DNA of 64,000 nt. Origin: Flavobacteriales bacterium (GTDB lineage: Bacteria; Bacteroidota; Bacteroidia; Flavobacteriales_C; GCA-002722245). The DNA is taken from NCBI GenBank assembly GCA_947444925.1, contig CANFBW010000013.1:1-64000 (forward strand), given 5' to 3'. Of the stretch, positions 1 through 9,898 are shown in pieces. The notes under the pieces were generated by a model that did not search any database, had not been told where the DNA came from, and saw only the letters and a program-made list of their open reading frames with translations. Positions within the stretch are counted from its first letter, which is position 1; each line of letters starts with the position of its first letter. The translations under genes and the position numbers were made by a program.

Positions 1-149
1 AAGACAACAACCCGCAAATCCCCGTGTGGAACGGCACCTTTGGCGATAGATTGGCTTCGGCCGGAACCTACTACTGGGTGGTTCGATACACCGATTCATC
101 AAATGCCACCTACGAACAAACGGGCTATGTTACTTTGTTGGGAGACTAA
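1..149 (+). CDS. C-terminal fragment of a gliding motility-associated (CHU_C / T9SS type B sorting) domain protein, truncated by window start
   Basis: Frame from nt 3 translates to DNNPQIPVWNGTFGDRLASAGTYYWVVRYTDSSNATYEQTGYVTLLGD*, resembling CHU_C C-termini (W-[DN]-G-x-x-x-G-x-x-x-x-x-G-T-Y-Y-[WY]-V-[VI]). Confidence 0.7.
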   Translation, partial: DNNPQIPVWNGTFGDRLASAGTYYWVVRYTDSSNATYEQTGYVTLLGD

Positions 150-310
150 GTATTTGGTATTGTTGCAAGCAATGTAACAACACCAATCATTGTTCCTAAA
201 GTTCAATTATTGCATTTTCATTTTGAGCTGGCTTATCGTATCGCAAAAAAACTTTTTTGCAGTTAAAGCAGTTGAAAAACATCCTCCCCTTTGATTATTT
301 TTCAGTACAA

Positions 311-415
311 TGTGCGTGGTAAGCGCATAATTTTTGTCTAAAATAAATCGCAACATTTTTTTAAATACCTGTATAACACACATTTAAAAAAAACAGGTGT
401 TGCGTTGTAAGCGCA
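311..415 (+). promoter_or_regulatory. Two copies of a putative operator motif (TAAGCGCA core, 320-327 and 408-415) upstream of the GH81 gene
   Basis: TGTGCGTGGTAAGCGCA (311-327) and GTTGCGTTGTAAGCGCA (399-415); same core upstream of two other units of the locus. Confidence 0.45.
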
Positions 416-572
416 AACAACATTTAATGTAATAATCTGTATATCAATCAATTAAGCTGTAACTTTTCCTTATTTTACTTTGTTTATACCACCGTACCAC
501 TTAAATTGCGGAGCAGGCGATCACAAAGAAGCACATAAACCTTCTTTAACTTTTAATCGTAAGTAATACAAA

Positions 573-3500
573 ATGAAAATAACTCTCTTCTTTCTTCTCT
601 TAGCGTCCACCGGATTGTTAGTGGCGCAAACTGTAGCGGTTGGCTCAGGCAGCTATACGCTTTCATTGCCAGCAGGACCAACAATTTTACCGAATAATGC
701 AGCTCCTGGAACATCGCATTACCAAAGAGTAGACAATGTGGACAGAACGGGCGCGTTACCAAAAGTTGTTGCAGGTTTTTCTCAACCAATTGCCACCAAC
801 GATTGGTGGTCGTCAGCCATGTGGAGTTACGAAATGCCAAATAGCAACTACTACCCTGATTGGTTAATTGCTCCGTACTCTTTCTTGATGCATCCGCATC
901 CTTTAATTATACAAGCAACGCGATATGGATTAAATGTCTCCTCTGAAAACAATCCAGTATTCTCCAATAGCGCCAATGGCGGAATGGTGGACTACCATGT
1001 TTGGAGGGAAAATCACTTATGGGTAGGGCTTGATGGCATGGATGTTCCAGCGTCTACCGGCACAAAAATAAAAAGCTACGGAGATTGGTCCGTGACCATG
1101 CAATGGGACGATGGTGCAGGAAGGGTATTGGAAGCAACCACTGGTCACGGTATTCCATACGTATATTTCAAAAAAACGGGGCCAAGCAATCCAACCTTAC
1201 GCTATGTAGCAGGCACACCAACTCCTTTTGCTTCCATTTCAAATACTACTATTGAAGCCAGAGGAATAACCTTATTAGGCAAACATTATGGTGTCTTTTG
1301 CCCTCCGGGAACAATCATCAGCACCTCCTACATACTTAATATCATGGAAGGAGATATGGCTTACAACAACGTACCTCGTGATGCGCAAAAAATTCAATTA
1401 CCAGCAGGACAAAACTATTTTTCTGTTGCCGTACTCCCAGATAATTCACCAGCCACCCTTGCTTATTACGCCAAATTTGCTTTTGCTTTCGTCACCGACA
1501 CAAAAGTTTCATGGGAATACGATGAATGCAAATCACTTGTAAAAAACACGTTCAATTTTGTTACATCTCCGCAAGGAACTAGCACCGAAACCAAAACATT
1601 GATGGCAATGTATCGACATCAGTATAAAAACATTGATGCAACTTCATCCGCGGCCGCAACAGCATACAGTTATCCTGCAACTGCTCGTGGTGAAATGAAG
1701 GTGTATGAAGGTAGTTCCTTTGTGAATGGACACACCAACCATGGCTTCCTGCCTGGAATGCCAGATTACGGAAATTACGACAAAACAAAATTGTATAATT
1801 ATGTGCAAACCGAACTCGCCAAAGGAAAAAATTACTTTTTCTATGCCGATAATCAATCATTAGCAGTATACGGTGCGGGGGTTGCACTTCTTAAAATTTG
1901 TGATTTGATTGAATTAGCTGATATGGTTGGACATACGGTTGCCCTCAACACTTTTAGACAGTGGACCAAAGATTATCTACAACGATGGTTTACCACAGGC
2001 AAAGCAGCAGCACCAAACGACGATCAATTTTATTACGATGCCACCTGGCAGTCGCTCATCGGAATGCCTTCCGCTTTTGAATCTGATCGACAGCTGAATG
2101 ACCATCATTTCGGTTATGGATATTTTGTTAAAGCAGCAGCAATCGTGGCTAAATATGAGTCGAACAATACTTGGGAAACCCAGTGGGGACCAATGGTAGA
2201 AATGCTAATAAAAGATGTTGCCAACTGGGACCGCAGCAATACACAGTTTCCTTTTTTGCGCAATTTCGACCCGTATGCTGGGCATTCATGGGCTTCTGGC
2301 CATGCTAATTTCACTGCAGGAAACAATCAGGAATCCAGCTCCGAAGCGATTAACTTTGCCTCTGGTGTTGCCCTTTGGGGAACCGAAACCAACAACAAAA
2401 CCTTACGAGATTTAGGTGCTTTTCTTTATGCCACAGAAATTGATGGTTACCGCCAATATTGGCAAGATGAGGACAAAGCCACATATCCTGCGGGCAACTG
2501 GTTTAATACGGCTGGTATGGTTTGGGGGTGGGGCGTCGGCTATCAAACTTGGTTTGGAAGTGGCGCATGGCCAGGACCTTATAATCCTGAATACAATCAT
2601 GGCATAAGTTTTTTACCCATTAGCGCAAGCTCGCTATACCTAGGTTTGAATCAAAGCGCTGCAGCTGACAACTACAATGAAATGACAGCCAACAACCTGA
2701 ATGTCAACAGCAAAATTGGCCCCCCACATACCGACTTCAAAGACATTATATGGTGTTCGCAAGCCCTATTTGATAATCAGTCGGCAAAAAGCGCCTTCGA
2801 TGCAAACGAAACCACCTATATTCCGCAAACTGGAGAAACCAAAGCACATACTTATCAATGGATATACGCTTTAGATAAACTAGGAACCGTTGATGCCTCC
2901 ATCACTGCCGACATGCCAACTTATGCTGTTTTCAACAAAAACGGCTGTAAAAACTACGTCGTGTACAACCCTACAGGCGCCTTTGCAAAATCAAAGGTAA
3001 CCTTCTCCGACGGCCGCTGTTTTCTCTTGCCAAAGCAAGATACAATCTACGTTTTCAACAAATGTCCCGACCCAAAAAAACCAGATTCAATCTATGTAAC
3101 CTGTCCCAATAATCCGGTAAAACTCATCGCCAAAGACACTCTTTGCGGCAGTAATTTTCAGTGGGACCGTAATGGCACAAGCATTGGTGGCGCCACAAAA
3201 CTCAGTTATCTCGCAGCACTTGCGGGAGAATACCACCTAAGTTACAAGATCAGTGACTGCTTGGTAAAGAAAGACACGTTTAAGGTTGTATTGAAGGACA
3301 CCATTAGTACATCAAACCTTAAAAAAGTATGCAATGCTTTAGGAACAGCCTATACTTTAACCTTCGATATCAGTGGTGGTGATGCTGCATCATATACTGT
3401 TAAAGTCAATGGCTCCGCGACAGGTGGACCTGGGCAACTTAACGGATCTACCTTCACAAGCGCATCCATTCAAAGTGGAAAATCATACTTCTTTTTGATC

Positions 3501-5903
3501 AGCGACAAAAATAACTGCGATGTTGACACCATTTCCGGAACGCAATCCTGTCTTTGCACAACCATGGCTGGAACTATGAAACAAGCCGCCTTGAAAGTCT
3601 GTGGAGATACCGCAATTGCTCGCGCCATGCACAACAATGATGAGGTCTTAGATGCCAACGATACGCTGATCTACTATTTGCACAATGGCAGCGGCGGCGC
3701 ATTAGGAACAGTTTACGGCAGCGCCAACACCCCTTCTTTCAGCTATAACAACACCCTAAACTATGGCACCACTTATTATATTTCAGCTGTAGCAGGCAAT
3801 AAAAACAGCAGCGGTGGCATTGACTTGAGTGATCCTTGTTTGTCGGTTGCCAAAGGAACCATAACAGTTTTTTGGCCATTGCCAAGCGCCCAACTGGGTA
3901 ACGATACCGCTGTTTGTCAAGGAAGCAGTATAACACTTGATGCAGGTAACAGCGTAAGCTATCTTTGGTCAACTGCTGAAAGCACCAAAACAATTTCGGT
4001 AAATACAGCTGAGAAGTTCAGTGTGCGTTTTACCGATGCTAACGGCTGTGTTAATAGCGATACTATTGTTGTAAAAATCACCCAAGCGCCAAGTACACCC
4101 ACATTCACTGAAACATGCAATGGCACCAACGATTATACTGTGAGTTTTACCATCAGTGGCGGCGACTCATTGTCATATAGCGTTCTCATGAGTCCCGGAA
4201 GTGCTGGTGGGCCAGGTATATTAAACAACAAAACATTCACCAGTGCACCTATTCCTAGCGGTACTCCCTACTCTTTCATCGTAAAAGACAAATTCAGCTG
4301 CACACCCAATACTGTAAGCGGCACAAAAAACTGTAATTGCTTCACCAATGCGGGCAACATGTCGCTTGCTACAGTAAGCGTTTGCGAAAATACCACAGCT
4401 GTAGTAGCCACCACAAGCGCTTCCCAACTTGATGGCACCGACATATTGCGCTACTATTTGCATAGCAACAATGGCACAACTTTGGGCACGGTATTCGCGA
4501 GTAACGCAACGCCTTCGTTCAATTTTGCACCTCCCCTGGCATACGGCGTCAATTACTACATTTCAGCGGTAGCAGGAAATGACAATGGCTCAGGCGCAAT
4601 TGATTTAAGCGACCCCTGTCTATCAGTTGCAAAAGGAACACCAGTGGTTTTTTCTGCACTTCCTTCTTCTTCATTTGCAGGAAATGACAGCACTGTATGT
4701 GGCAATAATGCTATGCTCGCTGCAAATCTTCCTGTACACGGCACTGGTATTTGGACACTTAGCGCAGGCACTGGAAACTTCACCAACATTACCTCACCCA
4801 ACAGCTCAGTAAACGGCATATCCACTGGAAGCAACACCTATACCTGGACCATCATCAGTGGAACCTGCCCACCCACCTCGAGTAACGTGACGATCAAAAG
4901 TGATGCGCTTCCAAGTCCTTCGCTTGCAGGCACGGCGCAAGAAATTTGCACCAACGAAAGCGCACTCGCAGCAAACATGCCAACTGTAGGTATTGGATCA
5001 TGGACAGGCAGCGCAACCATCAATGATAATTTGTCGGCAACATCAAAAGTATCAGTGCTGCAAATCGGAGACAATACTTTCACCTGGACAATCAGCAATG
5101 GTGTTTGTCCGCCGTCAGTATCCAACGTCATTGTGAAAGTGGATGCACAACCGATTAACGACAATGTTTTCGCAGCAAAGGAAATTTGCGGAACAAGCGG
5201 CGCCATCGCTGCAACGGCACCAAGCATAGGTACTGGCGCATGGTCAATCAGCGGGGGAAGCGCCACAATTGACGATGTAAACAGCAACAACACAACGGTG
5301 AGCGGCCTGCAACAAGGCGACAATGAAGTGCTGTGGACAGTGAGCAATGGAACTTGTCCAAGCGTAAGCAAAACCCTCCACATCAGCACCAAACCACTCC
5401 CTGCACTAAACCTCGGTAAAGATTCAACCCTATGCGACGGAGACCATGTGCTCCTGAGTGCCGCAAGCGCTTCGGCTCCATACACCTATAGTTGGCAAGA
5501 CAACAGTACTGGGTCACAATATTTGGCGACGAAACCGGGGCAATATTTTGTAAGTCTAAAAGCAGCTGACTGTCCGGCAGTGAGTGACACCGTCGTTTTC
5601 GATAACAATTGTCCCTACCATTTCTACTTGCCAAACGCTTTCACACCAAATGGCGACAACAAAAACGAAGTATTCAATGCCAATGCCTATAACATCCTAA
5701 GCTTTGAAATGGATATTTTCGACCGATGGGGAGAAAACATATACTCAACAAGTGACCTAGAGAGCGGATGGAATGGCAAAAGCCGGTGGGGAAATGATGC
5801 CCAAATAGACGTTTACGTTTACAAAATCAACTTTACAGTACTGTCCCAAAACGACAAAACTTTATACAAATCTATCATAGGAAGAGTGTCTCTTATCAGA
5901 TAA
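573..5903 (+). CDS. Secreted GH81 endo-1,3-beta-glucanase (laminarinase) with Ig-like repeats and C-terminal gliding motility-associated (CHU_C, T9SS type B) domain
   Basis: Signal peptide; GH81-like motifs NDWWSSAMW, DYHVWRENHLWVG, GHSWASGHANFTAGNNQESSSEAINFASGVALWG; C-term FYLPNAFTPNGDNKNEVFN...FDRWGENIYSTSDLESGWNGK. Confidence 0.9.
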   Translation: MKITLFFLLLASTGLLVAQTVAVGSGSYTLSLPAGPTILPNNAAPGTSHYQRVDNVDRTGALPKVVAGFSQPIATNDWWSSAMWSYEMPNSNYYPDWLIAPYSFLMHPHPLIIQATRYGLNVSSENNPVFSNSANGGMVDYHVWRENHLWVGLDGMDVPASTGTKIKSYGDWSVTMQWDDGAGRVLEATTGHGIPYVYFKKTGPSNPTLRYVAGTPTPFASISNTTIEARGITLLGKHYGVFCPPGTIISTSYILNIMEGDMAYNNVPRDAQKIQLPAGQNYFSVAVLPDNSPATLAYYAKFAFAFVTDTKVSWEYDECKSLVKNTFNFVTSPQGTSTETKTLMAMYRHQYKNIDATSSAAATAYSYPATARGEMKVYEGSSFVNGHTNHGFLPGMPDYGNYDKTKLYNYVQTELAKGKNYFFYADNQSLAVYGAGVALLKICDLIELADMVGHTVALNTFRQWTKDYLQRWFTTGKAAAPNDDQFYYDATWQSLIGMPSAFESDRQLNDHHFGYGYFVKAAAIVAKYESNNTWETQWGPMVEMLIKDVANWDRSNTQFPFLRNFDPYAGHSWASGHANFTAGNNQESSSEAINFASGVALWGTETNNKTLRDLGAFLYATEIDGYRQYWQDEDKATYPAGNWFNTAGMVWGWGVGYQTWFGSGAWPGPYNPEYNHGISFLPISASSLYLGLNQSAAADNYNEMTANNLNVNSKIGPPHTDFKDIIWCSQALFDNQSAKSAFDANETTYIPQTGETKAHTYQWIYALDKLGTVDASITADMPTYAVFNKNGCKNYVVYNPTGAFAKSKVTFSDGRCFLLPKQDTIYVFNKCPDPKKPDSIYVTCPNNPVKLIAKDTLCGSNFQWDRNGTSIGGATKLSYLAALAGEYHLSYKISDCLVKKDTFKVVLKDTISTSNLKKVCNALGTAYTLTFDISGGDAASYTVKVNGSATGGPGQLNGSTFTSASIQSGKSYFFLISDKNNCDVDTISGTQSCLCTTMAGTMKQAALKVCGDTAIARAMHNNDEVLDANDTLIYYLHNGSGGALGTVYGSANTPSFSYNNTLNYGTTYYISAVAGNKNSSGGIDLSDPCLSVAKGTITVFWPLPSAQLGNDTAVCQGSSITLDAGNSVSYLWSTAESTKTISVNTAEKFSVRFTDANGCVNSDTIVVKITQAPSTPTFTETCNGTNDYTVSFTISGGDSLSYSVLMSPGSAGGPGILNNKTFTSAPIPSGTPYSFIVKDKFSCTPNTVSGTKNCNCFTNAGNMSLATVSVCENTTAVVATTSASQLDGTDILRYYLHSNNGTTLGTVFASNATPSFNFAPPLAYGVNYYISAVAGNDNGSGAIDLSDPCLSVAKGTPVVFSALPSSSFAGNDSTVCGNNAMLAANLPVHGTGIWTLSAGTGNFTNITSPNSSVNGISTGSNTYTWTIISGTCPPTSSNVTIKSDALPSPSLAGTAQEICTNESALAANMPTVGIGSWTGSATINDNLSATSKVSVLQIGDNTFTWTISNGVCPPSVSNVIVKVDAQPINDNVFAAKEICGTSGAIAATAPSIGTGAWSISGGSATIDDVNSNNTTVSGLQQGDNEVLWTVSNGTCPSVSKTLHISTKPLPALNLGKDSTLCDGDHVLLSAASASAPYTYSWQDNSTGSQYLATKPGQYFVSLKAADCPAVSDTVVFDNNCPYHFYLPNAFTPNGDNKNEVFNANAYNILSFEMDIFDRWGENIYSTSDLESGWNGKSRWGNDAQIDVYVYKINFTVLSQNDKTLYKSIIGRVSLIR

Positions 5904-5991
5904 TTCAATCATCTAAGTCCATAGAAAAATGAAACATTGTTTTCCACCATCAGTAAAAAGTCCACTACGTAACTTAATAAAAACAGCATTG

Positions 5992-7881
5992 ATGACTAAA
6001 AAATTCATTGCCCTACTTTTCGCCTTAGTGCTTTGCCTGCCCTACTTTTCTAACGCACAAGAAGCCCTTATTTTGGATGAAGCCAGTAAAGACGACTACG
6101 TCATTGAAGGCAATTCCACCGTGGTTTTAGAAGACCCGAGCAATGAACTCACATTTGAGCAAGTGAGTAGCGAAGACTATCAATCAAAATTTTTACCACA
6201 TCACATTGCAGAGCGCTTCGACTTTGTTGAAAATCCAGAATCGACCTATTGGATAAAATTTAAATTGCGGGCAAACACAGTACTTCGCAAACACTACGTT
6301 TTAGAAAACAGCGACTCTCACATCGACAATTTTGAATTGTACAAACCTGGAAACAGTAGCGCTAATGTTTACATCAAAGAAAAAGCAGGTTTCGCTTCAA
6401 ACTTTGGAATACGCAAATATTCACACAAAAACTTTGTCTTTGATATTTCACCAAGCACTACTGTGCAAACCTATTTTGTGCGCATAAAATCCGCAAACCA
6501 CAACCCCTTTATTTTTAAAATTCGAGCCACTTCTTCTTTCTCAAGTTACGCTTTGGCGGAATATTACTTATTGGGCCTTTTCTACGGAATTTTAGGTATA
6601 ATGGCGATATACAACTTCATCATGTTCTTATCCTTACGAGACAAAGTGTATTTGTACTATGTGCTTTACGTAATTTGCGGCGCGCTAATTTCAATGGCCG
6701 AAGATGGTTTGGGCTTTCAATACCTATGGCCAAATAGCCCCGCAGTGAACTCATTTGTAGCGCAAACCGCACCACTACTTTTACTCTTGAGCTTTACGGT
6801 TTATGCAAAGCAATTCCTGGAATTGAAAACACTTTTGCCAAAAACAGACAAGATCCTCAATTACATTATGATAGGATATGTGTGTTTCTATATGGTCAGC
6901 GTAACAACTGGAATGCAGTTCGCTTATGAAATATATCTACTTCCCTATCTATTCCTATACGCCACCTCCATTGTTTGCATAAAAAAAGGACTACACCAAG
7001 CCCGCTACTTCATTTTGGGATATTCATTCATGATCTTGACCATCATCAATTTTACCTTGCGAATGAGTGGATTTATTAGATGGGACAACATCATTTTCAT
7101 TTACTCCTTTAACATTTGTCTCGTATTCGAAATTGTAATTCTCTCCATCGCATTGGGTGACCGAATTAGATTGATTCGCGCCAAACAAGAAAAAGCACAA
7201 GAAAAAATCATTGAACACTTGAAAGAAAATGAACTACTCAAAGACAAAGTAAACCGTGAACTTGAAGAAAAAGTTTTGGAAAGAACACGCGACCTCGACG
7301 AAAGAAACTTGGAGTTAAAAGATGCCTATGAGGAAATCAATCGATTCAATGCCTTACTGGATGCCGACAATAAAGTGCTCAAAACCAACGTAAAGGAGTT
7401 GTCAAAAGCCCGCGTTTTGATGAAAGAAGTGAACTTTGAGGAATTCAGCAGAATATTTCCCGACAAAGACAGCTGCTTGAAATACCTTATCGATTTAAAA
7501 TGGTCAAAGGGTTACGCATGCAAAAAGTGCGGTAATACCAAATGGTGCGAAGGCAAAGACGACTTCTACCGAAGATGCACGAAGTGCCGCTATGATGAAT
7601 CGCCAACTGTTGACACCATCTTTCATAAACTGAAATTTCCCATCAATAAAGCATTCTATCTGCTCTTTTTGGTATTTGCCAATAAAGAGAAAATCACTTC
7701 GCTGGAACTTTCCAACATATTGAGTTTACGCCAAAGCACTTGCTGGACTTTCACAAAAAAGATTCATGAGATTTTGGCTTCTCGCAAGAAGATAAGTCAC
7801 AACGACCAAGATGGTTGGGGAAAATTAGTACTTAACGAAGAAGATGATAAAGCAATAAAAACAAATGAAACTTCTATTTAA
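5992..7881 (+). CDS. 7TMR-DISM-type membrane receptor fused via coiled coil to an IS1595-transposase-like zinc ribbon/HTH domain (ORF opens at 5929; start at 5992 gives a clean signal peptide)
   Basis: Signal peptide MTKKFIALLFALVLCLPYFSNAQ; extracellular DISMED2-like domain; several TM helices (about aa 205-415 of the 650-aa ORF); EKAQEKIIEHLKENELLKDKVNRELEEKVLERTRDL coiled coil; then IFPDKDSCLKYLIDLKWSKGYACKKCGNTKWC...RRCTKCRYDESPTVDTIFHKLKFPINKAFYLLFLVFANKEKITSLELSNILSLRQSTCWTFTKKIHEIL. Confidence 0.85.
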   Translation: MTKKFIALLFALVLCLPYFSNAQEALILDEASKDDYVIEGNSTVVLEDPSNELTFEQVSSEDYQSKFLPHHIAERFDFVENPESTYWIKFKLRANTVLRKHYVLENSDSHIDNFELYKPGNSSANVYIKEKAGFASNFGIRKYSHKNFVFDISPSTTVQTYFVRIKSANHNPFIFKIRATSSFSSYALAEYYLLGLFYGILGIMAIYNFIMFLSLRDKVYLYYVLYVICGALISMAEDGLGFQYLWPNSPAVNSFVAQTAPLLLLLSFTVYAKQFLELKTLLPKTDKILNYIMIGYVCFYMVSVTTGMQFAYEIYLLPYLFLYATSIVCIKKGLHQARYFILGYSFMILTIINFTLRMSGFIRWDNIIFIYSFNICLVFEIVILSIALGDRIRLIRAKQEKAQEKIIEHLKENELLKDKVNRELEEKVLERTRDLDERNLELKDAYEEINRFNALLDADNKVLKTNVKELSKARVLMKEVNFEEFSRIFPDKDSCLKYLIDLKWSKGYACKKCGNTKWCEGKDDFYRRCTKCRYDESPTVDTIFHKLKFPINKAFYLLFLVFANKEKITSLELSNILSLRQSTCWTFTKKIHEILASRKKISHNDQDGWGKLVLNEEDDKAIKTNETSI

Positions 7882-7971
7882 TACGCTCGTATTAATTGTT
7901 AGCTAAGTGCAAAAGACACAATAGCAACAATGGTATTTGTCTTTTAAAATCAGCCCTTTGCTACAATACGA

Positions 7972-7988
7972 ATTGTTTATTAAGCGCA
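7972..7988 (+). promoter_or_regulatory. Putative operator motif copy upstream of the 8106-8984 gene
   Basis: ATTGTTTATTAAGCGCA; same core as at 320, 408 and 9908. Confidence 0.4.
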
Positions 7989-8105
7989 AATTAACTTAGT
8001 TTAACACTCTACTAATCAATTAGTTACGAAAAATAAATCTTCAATTTTACTTGACCTTCGAACAAATAACACTTATCATTGTCTCATAAACTAATACTCT
8101 ATACC

Positions 8106-8984
8106 ATGAAAAAAAATTTACTCTCTATTTTAAGCGCAGTTTTTTTAGGAATCAGCGCTAACGCACAAACTTTCTTATACAGCAACGACTTCTCTACAGC
8201 ACCAGTTCCAACAGGAAGCGGCGCATTCACACACGCAGGCGATGGCTCTGTTTGGACAATCACAGCAGCTGGTCATGATGAATGGGATGTAATTGAACTT
8301 GCATTTCCTTCAGCGCTGAACTTCAAAACTTCTGGAGCTAAACCAGTAGTGAGCATAACCGCTACCACAAATCAAACCGTTGCTTTCAGCTTCACATTAA
8401 AAGATGGCAGCGGCAATCATTCTGATGCACTCGGAGATCTTCCTTCAGCTCCTACAACTATGAATATCATTAAAGACGCAACCGTGGCAACTTACTCTTG
8501 CAATTTTGCAGGTGGTTTTGATGATTTACATGGCGGACCAGAAGGCTCTTACAAAGGAAAAGTAGATTCAACAAACATTGTTGGCATAACTTTCAGAGTG
8601 AACGCTGGATGGGCTTCAAGCCAATGGACTTACCACCACGGTTTAGGAGATGCTGCTACATACAAATTGGCATTAAACGGCACCATTAAAATTGACAAAT
8701 TAACCGTTGGTGAAATACCAGCTGGTGTTGCGGTAAACAACAACAGCAATTCAATGAATGTTTTCCCAAACCCTGCAACAGGTGTTGTGAACGTAACATT
8801 GAACAACCCAAATTCTGAGTTACAAACCGTTTCAATTTCAAACGTGTTGGGTCAGCAAGTATATAACAACCGAACAAGCAACTCAAACATCACTGTTGAC
8901 TTATCTGGATTAGAAAAAGGACTTTACTTAGTAAGCACTCAATCTAAAGAAGGCATTACTACTAAAAGATTGTTTTTGAACTAA
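8106..8984 (+). CDS. Secreted protein with C-terminal T9SS type A sorting domain
   Basis: Signal peptide MKKNLLSILSAVFLGISANAQ; C-term MNVFPNPATGVVNVTLNN...GLEKGLYLVSTQSKEGITTKRLFLN. Track start at 8079 is TTG; ATG at 8106 is better. Confidence 0.85.
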   Translation: MKKNLLSILSAVFLGISANAQTFLYSNDFSTAPVPTGSGAFTHAGDGSVWTITAAGHDEWDVIELAFPSALNFKTSGAKPVVSITATTNQTVAFSFTLKDGSGNHSDALGDLPSAPTTMNIIKDATVATYSCNFAGGFDDLHGGPEGSYKGKVDSTNIVGITFRVNAGWASSQWTYHHGLGDAATYKLALNGTIKIDKLTVGEIPAGVAVNNNSNSMNVFPNPATGVVNVTLNNPNSELQTVSISNVLGQQVYNNRTSNSNITVDLSGLEKGLYLVSTQSKEGITTKRLFLN

Positions 8985-9006
8985 AGACAACACTATACCC
9001 CTAGTG

Positions 9007-9042
9007 AGAGAATAATGAGAAATCATTATTCTCTTTTTTTTT
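9007..9042 (+). terminator. Rho-independent terminator
   Basis: AGAGAATAATGA-gaaa-TCATTATTCTCT followed by a T tract. Confidence 0.85.
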
Positions 9043-9052
9043 GCTAGTACAC

Positions 9053-9510
9053 CATGAAAACACTATCGATTAAGCACAATAGCGCCCGAACTTTCTACAC
9101 CGAGTTACACATCAACCTCACGCTAAAGCGACAAATGCAGCGCTGTCCATCAGCAGTTTTTAAGATCGATTGCCTTCATCAAATACTTTGAAGGAATTAT
9201 CCCCACTTTCAATATGGATGTCTGTGCTTGCCCACAATACAAGTATGCTAACGCAGCAAAACCAGCGAACACAATCAAATACTACACTAAATGCACAAAA
9301 TATACATCAAAGATTACGCAACAACAGCTAGAACGAAAATTGAAAGCATTGAGATACCACAAACACCTGACACGTCTCACTAAAAACAATACCATCATCC
9401 ATTGTGGCAGATTTTATAAGACTATTCCTATTAACGAAACAAAGAAAATCAAAGTATTTCATTGCAGTGACAGCGGCAATGCTTTCCAACAAGCGCTGTT
9501 AGCACATTGA
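9053..9510 (+). pseudogene. Possible decayed transposase-like remnant (two short ORFs, 9053-9190 and 9214-9510)
   Basis: Two small consecutive + strand ORFs without strong RBS or homology. The second (TQQQLERKLKALRYHKHLTRL...FYKTIPINETKKIKVFHC) faintly recalls the core of IS4-type transposases. Confidence 0.2.
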
Positions 9511-9898
9511 CTACTAATAATAAACACCCCACACAATGCCTTTGATGTTTCTAAAACCCATCGAAATGGGCATTTGAAAAATAACTATAGAAAGCAGCGC
9601 TTGGCATATCTTTAATAATAGCAAACATTAATTCAAAGCTTCCGTATAGACCCACTATTACATGATGAAAATTAAATAATCAAAGCTTTGCATTTAAAAA
9701 AAACCAAAGTTGCTGTTGCAAGATGTATCTACAAAGAATAAACCGCAAGAAATGCTCAATGAAATACAAAACAAATACAAAGAGAAAAGGAACTAAATCT
9801 TACACCATCGTACATAAAAACGTGCTACTTAAACGATATTTATACTAACGTATGACTCCCCTTAAACCTTCAATAACAGAGTTTTACAAACAAAATAG

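Noticed and set aside
4838-5485. 215-aa ORF on the minus strand inside the GH81 gene
   Set aside because: Antisense to the repeat-rich part of a strongly supported CDS; composition is a by-product of Ser/Thr/Gly codon bias.
5929-5991. N-terminal extension MKHCFPPSVKSPLRNLIKTAL of the receptor
   Set aside because: Precedes a textbook signal peptide starting at Met 5992; more likely 5' UTR.
7434-7790. Separate IS1595 element inserted at the 3' end of the receptor gene
   Set aside because: The zinc-ribbon part is in frame with the coiled coil, no terminal inverted repeats or DDE domain are visible, so a fusion is favoured over an insertion.
8131-8138. Fifth TAAGCGCA copy
   Set aside because: Lies in the signal-peptide coding sequence (TTA AGC GCA), lacks the TTGC half; probably chance.
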